Positions 1 to 10,088 of a DNA stretch of 41,163 nucleotides are shown here, piece by piece. This DNA is from Gnetum montanum (taxonomy: Eukaryota; Streptophyta; Gnetopsida; Gnetales; Gnetaceae). Positions within the stretch are counted from its first letter, which is position 1. Every line of letters starts with the position of its first letter. Under the pieces are notes generated by a model. The model saw only the letters and a list, made by a program, of their open reading frames with translations, made no database searches and was not told where the DNA came from. The stretch lies in assembly GCA_015680685.1 (NCBI GenBank), contig MNCI01026334.1, forward strand, positions 932,390-973,552, read 5' to 3'. A program made the position numbers and the translations under genes.

Positions 1-1029
1 AGGATTAGCATTGCATCCCCCTTCAAATCGTGGGATGTTGCTCATATTTAATCTCTTGATCCTACTATCTTTTGGATGTCTTGTTGGAATTCTAACAGCC
101 TCAGTTATGTCCAACATACTTCGAGTAGTGAGGAGGGGTTCATAATGAGCGTCTCATCCATGGCATCTATGATGCCTACATTGTTCCCTACTCTCCCTTC
201 TTCTATGTCGTGACTCTCTAGAGTGCCCTAGTCCCCTTTCCTGGTTGTTTCATCTATGACTTCCACTTTTCCTACCTTTATCCCCATGGTCTTTTTCTTT
301 ATGATCATGTTTGGATATTGAAGGAGAGGGTAAAGGAGATAATGAAGGTGAAGAAGAAGGAGAACCGTCACCATGACGGTGTCTACTACCTTCTCTTCTA
401 TGGTCTCAGCCCCGATCGCGATTGCAATCAGAATGTCCACCTTTATCATGAGTTCATGTCCCTTTTTTGAACCCTTTGTGCCTGTGGGTATTAGAACCTA
501 GGTTATGAATAGTGGAATGAAGGTTCTAATACACAACCCCTTGGCCAAAGTCAAGGGAAAGAACATCGTTGTGAGGGCGACTGCCTGAGGTAGGTTCACC
601 ACCCTCATTTTTTCTTAAGACATGTGGGACATCCTGGGACCACTTACCCTTCAAAGAATTATGATGTCTCCCTTTTTGGAAGTCCCTTTGACATTATGCC
701 TCTGTGGGATGCTATTCTCTCAATTCATGGTCTTACACAACGTATTCTGCATGTAAGTGCAGCATGCCAATTCACGTGAGAGCATGAAGAAGCATGCTGG
801 GGACTGAACGATCGGGAGGTAACACTATGTTACCTTCTAAGTCTCGCCAATGCAATTGTTCATCTTGATGGAGGATAAAGGTAAAGTCTAGTATATACTC
901 ATTGGGATGAATATATATGACTTGAACTTGTTTAGGGACTGGCGGATCAATGTCATGTGTATTACGCTGTCGATTGTTTCCTATTTCAAACCTAAGCGGT
1001 GAGGCGCTTTCGTACGAAGAAGGAAACAT
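1..1029 (-). pseudogene. gag: gag remnant of Athila-like copy H (5' part)
   Basis: Minus-strand gag of a Ty3/gypsy element that runs off the left edge. Gag would form the cytoplasmic virus-like particle. The start is the ATG at 1029, about 120 nt downstream of the PBS on the minus strand; the first 85 codons are open (MFPSS... to ...LLHALT) and contain a HQDEQLHWRDLEGNI block. The same block, diverged, occurs in copy C near 20630-20720, which identifies the region. Further left the frame is broken, but DNA similarity to the C gag continues to the edge (1-180 against roughly 19790-19990). No host function is suggested. Confidence 0.7.
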
Positions 1030-1145
1030 ACTTGTCTATTCAGTGTGCAATGTATTTTTGTTTATTATTTTCTTAATCAACCCTAAGGGTTCATTCCAAC
1101 AATGTGAATGATTTCCTAAGTTCTAATTAGCGCACAAACAACTAA

Positions 1146-1165
1146 GTCCCTGGCAACGGTGCCAA
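1146..1165 (-). promoter_or_regulatory. tRNA-Asp primer-binding site, copy H
   Basis: On the minus strand this reads TTGGCACCGTTGCCAGGGAC, one or two changes from the complement of the plant tRNA-Asp 3' end. It directly abuts the LTR at 1166, as expected for the start site of minus-strand DNA synthesis. Confidence 0.85.
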
Positions 1166-1971
1166 TGATGAGCAACGAGGTACCCCTACGCTCAACCATA
1201 TGAATACGAGCATTTCACGCATGATCTGGTCAAATTCCAAGGACTACGTGCTTATGTGCCCTTGTGGAACAAGGATGGGTTGGTTGATCATTGTCTTCCC
1301 AAGCTTACCTATATTTCACGATTGTATGGTTAAGTAAGTTTAAGGCATATGATTTTTATAGCTTTGATGTTTTTATGTCCTACACTAGTAGGGAAGGAGA
1401 GAGGTAACTAAGTGACTAATTTAACTTAACTATTCATTAACTAAGTTCTAACTAATCCTAACACCAACATCCGTTCCCAATTTCCATACACATCCTGAAC
1501 CAGCGCAACACTGCTAGGATTACCAAATGCTAATTGTTACTGGGTTACCAAGCATTACATGCATGCTCGAAGTGGTCGTGCTTGTGTAATTTAACAATTT
1601 GCTTAATTGATCAAAATGAATTACTGTGCTAATAATAGAAATGTAAAGTGCATAAAATAAAATAAAATAAAATAAATGCATAAGAAAATAAAATAAAAGA
1701 AATGCGTAAAAAAACAAATCTCAAGTGCTTCCTGGATGAATCAAAAAACTCGTCTTTATTGTCGTACACAAGGTGTTCTCAGGTATACAATGCTCAAATA
1801 AAGATCCATCCACACTTAGACCTCCTGTTGTGGGCACTTGGAAAATACTCTAACTTTCAAACAGACTACAACAGTTTTGCTACTTGACTACTTAAAGACT
1901 TCCTTCCCAATTGTGCACCTAGGCACTGTATTTATAGGCTTGGAAGCAACTACTCTAATAATTAGAGTAAN
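1166..1971 (-). repeat. 5' LTR of copy H (U3 end unclear)
   Basis: Starts with TGATGAGCAACGAGG next to the PBS. The U5/R part is like the LTRs at 13071 and 27820. It contains a reverse AATAAA at 1755-1760 and a reverse TATA box (TATTTATAG) at 1929-1937. The usual U3 palindromes and the CTCATCA end are not found beyond the TATA box; the perfect inverted repeat at 1972 takes their place. It may also have served as the 3' LTR of copy G to its right (shared LTR), but no junction proves this. Confidence 0.75.
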
Positions 1972-2296
1972 TGCATGAAAGTAGAATAGAGAAGTAAAAG
2001 ACATTTTGTTTAATCTTCATTTCATTACCTCTTCATTTACTTTTACAAGATTTTATAGTCCTTACATTCTCCTTCTTCCCTCATTTTTCTCTTTAAAGAA
2101 GAGGCATGAATGTTGATGAGAGTGGTTACTCTAGTAGTTATTCTAATTATTAGNGCATTCATGCCTCTTCTTTAAAGAGAAAAATGAGGGAAGAAGGAGA
2201 ATGTAAGGACTATAAAATCTTGTAAAAGTAAATGAAGAGGTAATGAAATGAAGATTAAACAAAATGTCTTTTACTTCTCTATTCTACTTTCATGCA
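1972..2296. repeat. Perfect 141-bp inverted repeat (hairpin)
   Basis: Arms 1972-2112 and 2156-2296 are exact reverse complements over 141 nt, with a 43-nt spacer. Single unresolved bases sit just outside the left arm (1971) and two bases before the right arm (2154). It holds no ORF. It could be a fold-back element in the LTR U3, a recent inverted duplication, or an assembly error at the ambiguous bases. Confidence 0.9.
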
Positions 2297-2804
2297 AAAA
2301 GTGTGTTATTCCTCTCTTCTACTTTTACATCTGGCTCACTTTCATTCCACACTTACCCTTTTTCTATTTTCACACCTTAATACCAAGCTACAACTTCCCA
2401 TATTAGGATTTTTATTACTATTTCTAAGTCATTGCCTAATGTTATTGCCTACAACTTGTTGCTAAATGCCTATTGATGTTGGCTTGCTATTATCCATTAC
2501 TGTTGGATACTAGTATTAGTGGTGCTACTATTCACTACCATCATCATTGTCGTGACTAGTTGTAGATATTAATGATTCTACTAAGTTCTTTCTTTCTTTT
2601 TTATGTAATATTATGATTTTTCTTTCAAGTTATTTCATCTTCAATATTTCCACTTGCAAGTAATTTAACATTTTTAAATTTAATGTTATTTTAAATTATT
2701 GGTCTATTTCCTCTATCATTGAGAATTATTCTTAGGCTAGCCATGCCGAGAAACAAACTACCCTAGATAATATCCTTGCAAAATTATCTAATTTTGGATG
2801 TAAT
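2297..2804. other. Unassigned AT-rich stretch
   Basis: Between the hairpin and the recognisable part of the copy G accessory ORF. I see no LTR end, PPT, ORF or repeat that I can support. It may contain a very diverged middle part of that ORF. Confidence 0.4.
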
Positions 2805-3381
2805 TCATTTTTTCACTGAGTAGATATCTTTGCCAACTTTGCCCTAGTAATGGGTAATCTAAGGACTTCTGTGATGGCATTAACTGAGTATGAGATGGTG
2901 ATATCTTTTATCTTTATAGTGGCATCTCCTTATTACTTATTCCAAAAGAGGTAGGCTTCTCCCATGTGCCATTTCCCACTTTTGAAAAGAATGGGCCATA
3001 GTGGAGATCCTTGAAGTTGTCTTCAAACCTCTTCCGATGCAACCACTAGGAATGATCATAAATTCAACTCCTGCAAGATGGAGATCTGAATCTCCTTGGT
3101 TTAGACCTTCTTGAGGTGGGCTTTTGTAAGTGTGACCTCTAGATTAGGTCTTAGCCTTAATACTTTGTCTTGCCTTGATTTCCCTACTTCTACTATAGCA
3201 ATCTATCAGATAGATTCCACCTCAGGTTCCTCTTGTAAGGATCTAGTAGCATGTGTAGCCTTGGCTACTTGTTCTTGGAATTGCTATTGTTATGCTTCTA
3301 TTGTTGGCTCCTACTACCTTATGGTAGCTTTTCCCTTGGCTGTGATGTCCTTCATGCCCATGGTTCTCTCTTGGGTGACAT
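2805..3381 (-). pseudogene. Accessory ORF remnant, copy G (N-terminal part)
   Basis: Minus-strand remnant of the accessory ORF seen in copies B and F. It starts at the ATG at 3379-3381 (MSPKRE, compare MTPKEK in B). It retains recognisable blocks: GSPLWP near 2997-3011, a W-x-EAYLFWN-like block near 2950, and ITEVLRLP near 2860, matching ISEVLSL in F. Stops and frameshifts are frequent. The coiled-coil half is missing or unrecognisable. The open frames on the plus strand here (3111-3457) are antisense shadows. Confidence 0.6.
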
Positions 3382-3443
3382 TTGTGATCACAAACATAAC
3401 CCAGGATTAGTTCTTAAGTTCAAACTTTATTTCCTTTGTATAC
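3382..3443 (-). other. Candidate mini-intron before accessory ORF, copy G
   Basis: On the minus strand: donor AAG|GTATAC at 3443, branch-like CTAATCC, and an expected acceptor immediately before the ATG at 3381. The acceptor AG is now AA, so this copy could no longer splice here. The length of 62 nt is close to the 55-60 nt in the other copies. Confidence 0.5.
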
Positions 3444-3834
3444 CTTTCTTTGTTTAATCGAGTTATGTTTATTGGTTAGACATTGGGATTTCATTGTTAA
3501 TTCCTTATTTAGTGATTACAAGCTTATGCTATTATTTTATTCATGTTCTAATGGAGGTTTATTGTCAATATTCATTCTTTATTATAATTAATTTAATATT
3601 ATTTTAATATCTTATTCATGAGGAATTATTTCTAAGAAAATTTCTATGAAAACATAGTTTTTGATATCCCATGACATAAAGCATACCTTTGATAGCTCAA
3701 GGATCGAATAATGGGTAAATTCATATAAGGAATTTAGAAGTTATGGCTCCTAGAAGGCTATTAAGCTCTAAAAAATAGTTAAAACTCCTTTTGCATTTAG
3801 AAGAAATGGTGAAAATGAGCTAAGATTCATGCAC

Positions 3835-3870
3835 ATATATAGGATTTTTATGTCATATTGATAGGGATGC
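3835..3870 (-). promoter_or_regulatory. Degenerate U3-like internal promoter, copy G
   Basis: A reverse TATA box (ATATATAG, 3835-3842) is followed by sequence aligning with the internal promoter of copy F at 39474-39510. The F palindromes are worn down here (ATATTGATAG). It lies about 390 nt upstream of the mini-intron donor, the same spacing as in copy B. Confidence 0.45.
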
Positions 3871-4612
3871 ATTAACAAGGTTGCATCCACTAAGCTCACT
3901 ATGTTGACAACATTTTATCTATGCAGCTATTTGCAACCATTTTTCACTTATGGATAGCAAGGAATTTTGGACAATTTTTGTTTTAAAACAAAAGCCAAAT
4001 GGAATCCAAAAAACTAGAAAATCATAGCAACAACACAATGGAGGGTATGGTTTAAGAACTTAAAGCAATTTGAGCACATGCAATGAATTCTTGGAGGATA
4101 TTCTAATGTCAAAATAGAGCAAAAACTAGATGTTTCGAGCTATCTAGTTGATCAAGTTTTCAATGAGGCCTATGGTTAGGAAATGTAACTTAAGGTAAAC
4201 CAAAAGAGATGCAAGTGGGTCCTCCCCAAAGCAAGCTTATGCCTAATATGCCCTTGCATATCCTCATCACAAGGCGTTCATAGGCACCCAGGATGATGAA
4301 TGGTTATGTTAAGTTAAATTTTGTACCCATGTAAGGGATTGTCTTAGAATTATATATACTAGAAAATAAAACTATCCATTAAAAATGGCATGAGGTAGTG
4401 AGGTGATAGAAAGTGGAGTAAGTGAATGGTAAATAGAGAATGATGAATGGATAATCTGCATCCTAGTCATTCAAGATCCTTAGTGAAATTTGTAATTAAG
4501 ATGGCTCAATACAAGTCTATTCCAAGTCTAGACAAAATCCATTCCAATTACAGTGATCTCACATTGACATATTCCTCCTATTTTACCATCAAGAGCCTAT
4601 GACAACCATAAA
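3871..4612 (-). mobile_element. 3' noncoding region of copy G
   Basis: Reverse-oriented region between pol and the accessory ORF. It is identified by the conserved box GTGGGTCCTCCCCAAAG at 4215-4231, shared with 14696 and 39865. The stretch 4490-4600 is similar to 14960-15070 of copy A. It ends where the plus-oriented LTR of copy B begins. No ORF. Confidence 0.6.
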
Positions 4613-5480
4613 TGATGAAGCGTCATGGTTGGCCATGTCAATGGCATGTTGTTGATGTGATCCCATCAACATGGGGTTTGACCCATTGATGTGTACCCAT
4701 CAACGGGGCTCCCTATTTTGCCTATAAATATGTGCTTACAAGCCACGTTTATGGCATAAGTCTCATAGTTGTAGCGAAGCTCTAGTAGTTTTTCCACTTT
4801 AAAGTTAGAATATTTTTCTAAGTTCCTGCAATAGGAGTCAAAGAGTGTACAGATCTTTATTCAAGCACTATTGTACCTGAGCACTGTAGTATGTGGTAAT
4901 AAAGATGAGCTTTCTGATAAACCTTGCAACACTTTGAAATAGATTAAGTATTTCCTTTATGCATTTATATTTTAAGCAATTTCCTTTAATGCTTTAAGTA
5001 ATTAAAGTGATTAAATTAATCTAAATTAAGATATATTAAATAGCGATTAATTAAGCACATAAGTATGACGACTTCAAGCATACGCTTGGCACTTGGTAAT
5101 CCTAGTAACACTTGACATTTGGTAACCCAATAGTGTTAAACATGTTTACAATGAGTACTACAAGTCGAAATGAATGGTTATGTTAGGATTAGTTAAATGT
5201 TAGTTAGTTAGAGTAAATTAGCAATTAAATATATAATTATTTATTCTTTATTCTTACGCGACTTAGAACATAAAACATAAAAATGATAAAAATCATATGC
5301 CTCAACTGCACTTGATCATACCTTTGCATTTCACAAGTATAATTGGGAAGAAAACGGTTAGTTTTACTTCCTAGAGACTAATGTATCTAGAAGGCTATAA
5401 GTCCATAAAATTCCACTAGATCATGCATCGACACTTAGTGATTCGTATAGTTGAGCATAGGGTCTACTAGCCACTCATCA
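4613..5480 (+). repeat. 5' LTR of copy B
   Basis: Begins TGATGAAGCGTCATGG and ends CCACTCATCA, directly followed by the PBS. TATA box at 4723-4730 (TATAAATA) and AATAAA at 4898-4903. U3 upstream of the TATA box carries repeated CCCATCAA-type motifs and a GTTGATG/CATCAAC inverted pair instead of the GATATC palindromes of younger copies. Length 868 bp. It sits inside copy G sequence of opposite orientation, so B inserted into G. Confidence 0.8.
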
Positions 5481-5503
5481 TTGGCACTATTGCCAAGAAC
5501 TTA
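5481..5503 (+). promoter_or_regulatory. Degenerate tRNA-Asp PBS, copy B
   Basis: TTGGCACTATTGCCAAGAAC directly follows the LTR. It matches the tRNA-Asp-type PBS of copy X (18486-18509) with several changes, mostly transitions. Confidence 0.75.
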
Positions 5504-5624
5504 TAGTTTGCTACATGTGCTATCTTAGACTTAGTGAAAATTATTTAAGATCATTGGAACAAACCCTAAAGTTGTAATCATTCAAATAATAATTTGAAAA
5601 AGAAAATCCAAGGCTAGTGAAAAG

Positions 5625-6760
5625 GAACACATGAAACCTTGGATGTAGCCTTGGGAAAGTATTATTCCCTTTTGCACAGATGTCCTAGCCATGGTTATTC
5701 TCAACGGGAGTAGCTTCACCATATCATAGATGGGATCCGATCAAAAACAAGAAGAACTCTTGGAGTCTATGCCCAAGGGAGATTGTCAGAACTAAGGATT
5801 TGTCAGGTCCAAAGGCTTATTAAGTAGGTTGCAAAAGAAGAAGGAGAATTGAGGAAATGGAAAAGTGCTAAGGAGCATAACTAGGATCCTTCCATCAGGA
5901 AAGGGGAGGTTCAATTCTATGATAGTGAGGGAGAGACACCACTTGATAAAGTGGTGTAGTGAAAAACCTTGCCAATTCAAAAATCTATTTTCAAAATTTT
6001 GGCTAAGATAAATGTGGGAATTTTTAGATGAAAAATTTCAAAAAACTCTAAAAATTGTAGAGGAATCTAAACAGCAAGGTAGTGACTGTGATCACAGGAA
6101 AAGAAAGGAAGTTGAACGTGCCTACCAAAGGGGTAAGGGTATAGCTGCTATAGTAGAAGAGGTTATGGAGTCAAAATCAAATGATGATGGTGGGTGTGAT
6201 ATCTACCACTATGAAAATCCTAAGATATGTTGCCCTATTGTATCACACTTAAAGGAATCTGGGATGTACATTCTAAATTCTAGGCTAGCAAGAAGGCAAG
6301 CACCCAAAAGATTTCCTTATCCTCAAGGAAATCCTAGGTAATTCCACCAATAATAAGCTTATTATCCAAGTGGAGCTCCACCACAACCATATGAGTAGTA
6401 TCAAAATTGGTAGTAGCCATAGTCATGGGGGATGCCACCACTAAGGTAGTAGTACCCTTATAGACAACCATATCCATATTGGTACTATGTTCAACAACCC
6501 ATGTCTTTGCATGACTCTTCCATCACACCTTATTTTAGAATCACTACTACCCTATGGAGTACTATAGAGATCATTCTCCATCTCCTAGAGGAAAATCCCC
6601 ATTACATTAGTACCCTCCTCATCCTTCTGCACATGTCCCTTCATCCTCAACCCAATTACCTCCTACTCCATCCATGCAAGGTGAAATTCTTGTACAGCCA
6701 CAACAATGTAATGTTACCATGGCCATTAACTTACAACCGATTCCTTTGCTAAGTGGTTTG
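5625..6760 (+). pseudogene. gag: gag remnant, copy B (N-terminal part deleted)
   Basis: Sequence from about 5625 matches mid-gag of copy E (around 34800-34960, minus), so the N-terminal part of gag was lost between the leader and here. The open stretch 6012-6341 encodes MWEFLDEKFQKTLK..., a charged region, then a Cys/His block (CDIYHYENPKICC) matching CETCQYEHPRGCC in E, a variant zinc knuckle for RNA binding. Downstream comes a P/Y/Q-rich tail (QQYPYRQ-like). Stops are common, many of them TAG. The product would have been capsid/nucleocapsid. Confidence 0.65.
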
Positions 6761-6879
6761 GAACCTTGACCCAGAAAAAGACCATTCTTCTGAACTAATA
6801 GTCCTATAAAGCCCTCACTGACTCATGCAGCTGGTCACTCTGTGTCTCCTTCATCCTATGCATCTATTCCTTTTGACAA

Positions 6880-7300
6880 CCCTTAAAATCAAACTCCTAG
6901 CATGATCCACACAATCATGTTTACCCACACTGTATCTGATTGGATCAAGGCTGGCAACCTTTTCAGGAAAAGAGTTGATCCTGGGAGTCCCTTAACTTAT
7001 CTTGAAATCACTGAGAATGAGCCTTGCAAAGCTCTTCTTGATTGAAGTTCTAGTGTCAATCTAATTTCTCACAAATTGTACAAAGCTGAAACTTGTCTCC
7101 TCTCAAGAAGAGCAACATTCATTTAGAATTGGCAAATCAATCCATCACTATTCCCTTAGGATTAGTGGAGGACATTGTGACCACTATCTATGGGTGGTCG
7201 TATCCTACCAATTTCATTGTGATCAAGGTTGATAATTTCAAGGGGGACTTCTCAATCATTATGGAAAGGGCTTAGTTGAGCACTATTGATGTGCAAATGG
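6880..7300 (+). pseudogene. Retropepsin-like protease remnant, copy B
   Basis: Contains HTVSDWIKAGNLFRK and GSPLTYLEITENEPCKALLD, followed by a stop and SSSVNLIS. Comparison with copy E (ALLNLGSIANLIS) marks this as the aspartic protease active site (D-x-G-[AS]-S-x-N-L form of Athila elements); here the Asp is kept but the next codon is TGA. The second half (7093-7275) is open and holds the flap-like region NFIVIKVDNF. The enzyme would have processed Gag-Pol. Confidence 0.6.
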
Positions 7301-7525
7301 ACATCAGAGATCTTTCCCTAAAAATTTCCAAGGACAATGCATTCTGAAAGATTGAGAAGAAGAGAGTTCCATGCATCGCGTATAGTGATACAGGGTGTAA
7401 TTATGTGCAAAAGTTATGGTCTATCAAAAGCACATCAATTTAAAGTATGCAGATAGTGTGCAAATGAATCTAAAATCCAAAAGTGGCTATACATAGCAAC
7501 CATAGAATAAGAGGGTACCCAGTGG

Positions 7526-7990
7526 TTGACCACTAATCCTAAAAGTAGCACACTTTGCATGGAACCAACTGAGAGCCTAACATGTGCCTATGCTAAAGGC
7601 ATGAACAAACTAGAGCAAGTTCATTGCCAACTCTCTGATGATGAACTTGATAATACTTATTGGGGAAAGTTAGAAATTCTTAAAAATTTTAAACAAGGAC
7701 CCATAGAGTTGAAAACTCTAGATACTTACATGGAGTATGCATTTCTAAAAAATGGCAAGCTGGTAATAATCAAAGCCAACCTTGCTTTTGAACATAAAGA
7801 GAAGTTGTTGAATGTGGTTAACAAATGGCCAACAACCTTTACTTGGTCATATCTTGAACTCACTAGGATTGATCCTAGGATATGTTAACATCACATCTAT
7901 ACTAGTCCTTCCATCAAGCCAAAGAGGCAACCATAGTGGTGGTTGAATCCCAAATTGAAGCAAATCATCAAAGAGAAAATTGAACAACTT
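7526..7990 (+). pseudogene. pol: Protease-RT linker and RT start, copy B (truncated)
   Basis: The open frame 7526-7888 encodes a linker whose block ESLTCAYAKGMNKLEQVH recurs in copy E (ESLTCAYVEGMDELDQVH, 32792-33028 minus). It runs into the RT N-terminus: LTRIDPRIC, HHIYTS, KPKRQP, LNPKLKQIIKEKIEQL. After the codons for EQL the sequence jumps to the end of pol. The RT palm, RNase H and integrase are therefore absent, making B non-autonomous. Confidence 0.7.
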
Positions 7991-8004
7991 AGTCATGGGG
8001 GAGA
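7984..8004 (+). other. Internal deletion junction and PPT-like tract, copy B
   Basis: RT sequence ending GAACAACT joins post-integrase sequence CTTAGTCATGGGGGAGA. Intact flanks are visible in copy E: the RT continues with CCTCAAGG (around 32595), and the pol end reads TCAACTTAGTCATGGGGG (29985-30005). The shared CAACT at the joint points to microhomology-mediated loss. The G-run is one of several PPT-like tracts. Confidence 0.7.
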
Positions 8005-8039
8005 TGGCCATCCATTCCAATCATATTAATGGTTCCTTA

Positions 8040-8235
8040 ATTTTTCTACTTTTTTGTTTTACACCTTTTTATTTTACACTTTCTTTGTTTTTACACCCTT
8101 TTGTTTTACACTTTGTTATTTTTCCAATTTTTTGTTTTGCAACATCATTAATATGTTTTATCTTTCTTGTATATTTTGCAATTTCTTTTATATTTTACTT
8201 TATTTTTGGTGTGAATTTTCTTATTATTTTTTAAT
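8040..8235 (+). repeat. T-rich tract with TTTTGTTTTACACC-type repeats, copy B
   Basis: Low-complexity pyrimidine-rich stretch just after the pol end, with irregular repeats of TTTTGTTTTACAC. Tracts at the same place occur in A (15690-15800), E (29750-29945) and F (40790-40890, less regular). The open frames at 7980-8257 come from this composition and are not genes. Confidence 0.6.
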
Positions 8236-9559
8236 AAAAGTGCTTTGTTGCCAATAGGACACAGTGATGTTGTAATTGTTTGCTAATGGTGGTTTGTACT
8301 TAATGTTTTTCATTGCTAACGTTTGGTTTCTATTTTTGAATTTTGATGACTGATAACTAAGACAAAGTTTTTTTTTTCATGGAACAAGTAATGAGTCTAC
8401 ATCATCTATCCATCCACAAACTATATGGTCTTCCTTGTTTTGGAAATATGAGGTTCCTTTTTCCTTAATGAAACTTTATCGAACTTGTGACCTTGGAAAT
8501 TTCCAAACTTGGAAAAGATTCAAATGGTTTGAATAGGGTGTGACTTCAAGAGGATTCAATACTCTTTGTGCCTTTCTACTTACTTGAGTGCATGAGTGTT
8601 TTTCATGGATTTCTTATTGTTATGTGTCAACTAATAACAGAAAGTTAATAAGTCTTTGCATGGTGTGGTTCCCATCCAAAAATCCATAAAAACATAAATT
8701 TTTTTTCTAAAAAAAAACACACACACATGATGGAAATTCAAAGCACACATTGTAGACAAAATAACAAGCTACAAGCACTGGTTGTGGGACTAGAAAGACA
8801 TGTTACCCATGCCTGAAGGTTCACTCTAACTAAAGCCTTGTCTCACTTCTTGCTTCTCTTTTTTTCTAAAATAAGAAATGTTGATTGATCTATGGAAGCA
8901 TTCTTGTGTCTCGAGGAAATGGTCTAGTCTTAGAGTGACAATGTAAAGTTACTAAAAGTGATTGGTTTTGCTCTAGACTAAGGAGGGATTTTATTAGGTC
9001 ATTTAACCATAGAATCCACAAGGGACTTCATGTGACCACAATTAGGAACTTCATTCAACTTTCTCTCTCATCCATCAACACTTTCCATAACTTACCTTAC
9101 TACCGATTGTCCATGTTCTTATTCAATGTCTTAGTTTGAAGTCTCAAAATTCCTAGGTAGATTCTTTTGGATTCGGTCCTTAACTTTTTATGATTATTAA
9201 TCAACTGTGAGACCCATGGACTCTTTGGTTGAGGTTATGCAAGGGCATGAGCCTACTGTAAGAAGGACCCACATGCATATCTCTTGGTTGGGTTAGTTAA
9301 GTTATCCTTAGGTATTTCAGTGATCAAATCTTTCATGCGCTCCATCGATGCATCCACTTGTGCGGTCCTTAAGGCATTTTCTCCAATAAAATTTAATTCT
9401 CCCATAAAATTCTCTAATTTTATGAATTTCCAAGCCCTCTTCGAGATTTCATCATGTTCACAACTTTTCTAGCTCGCTATGGACACCAATTTCATAAGAA
9501 AACTCTTTATATTTTTCAAGCTATTTAAAAGTGAAAATTTTGATCATAAGCTTTGTAGA
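8236..9559 (+). mobile_element. 3' noncoding region of copy B
   Basis: Shares order and sequence with the same region of A (14700-15690) and E (29230-29750): for example GTGACTTCAAGAGGATTCAA near 8550, TCTTTGCATGGTGTGG near 8655, and the conserved box CATGAGCCTACT...AGGACCCA at 9246-9272. No supported ORF; the frame at 9284-9472 is unsupported by the other copies. Confidence 0.6.
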
Positions 9560-9650
9560 CAAGTACCCATCGATAGAGCCTATATGTAAACAGGACCCCA
9601 TATACAATATCCTATTAATGTAGGGGTATTCCCACCAATATATAGGCAGC
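9560..9650 (+). promoter_or_regulatory. U3-like internal promoter upstream of accessory ORF, copy B
   Basis: ATCGATAG and CAATATCCTATT motifs precede a TATA box (ATATATAG, 9638-9645) about 385 nt before the mini-intron donor. Arrangement and spacing match copies F (39474-39540) and G (about 3840). Decayed, so the call rests on position and comparison. Confidence 0.45.
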
Positions 9651-10028
9651 CATATTTAACAATTTTCACATTTACTTCAAAATGAGGGGAGATTTTTTCA
9701 ATTTTTCAAAACCTAGAACCTTCCAAGAGTTATATCTTTCTAACCATTTGTCTGATTCACTCCATTCTTCAACCCTATAGCTACTAGAGGTAAGCTCTTT
9801 ATTGTAGGGGCCATAAACCTTAAGTTTTTGATGAAAAACTTTTTGGAAAAATTTCTAACTCCCACAAGGTTTAACAAAGAGATCAACATTAAAACATCAA
9901 TTTATAAGAGTTAAATCCTTCCAACAATCTCTGATAACATTATAAATTAAAAATTATTAAACTAATAATAAAGTAATCAATCTACCATGGTTAAAACTTA
10001 GCCTAAGTGTAACCACCCAATGAGAAAG

Positions 10029-10088
10029 GTACTTAAATGTTATAAGTTACACATTGAATGCTAATCCTTGACAATGTTTTAACCACAC
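10029..10088 (+). other. Candidate mini-intron before accessory ORF, copy B
   Basis: Donor GAAAG|GTACTT, branch-like GCTAATCC, and a 60-nt length ending right before the ATG at 10089. The acceptor dinucleotide is now AC rather than AG, so splicing here is probably lost. Same layout as E (29016-29075) and A (14292-14351). Confidence 0.5.

Noticed and set aside
3111-3457. Plus-strand ORFs of 99 and 68 codons with hydrophobic stretches
   Set aside because: They lie antisense to the accessory ORF remnant of copy G and are not conserved in B or F.
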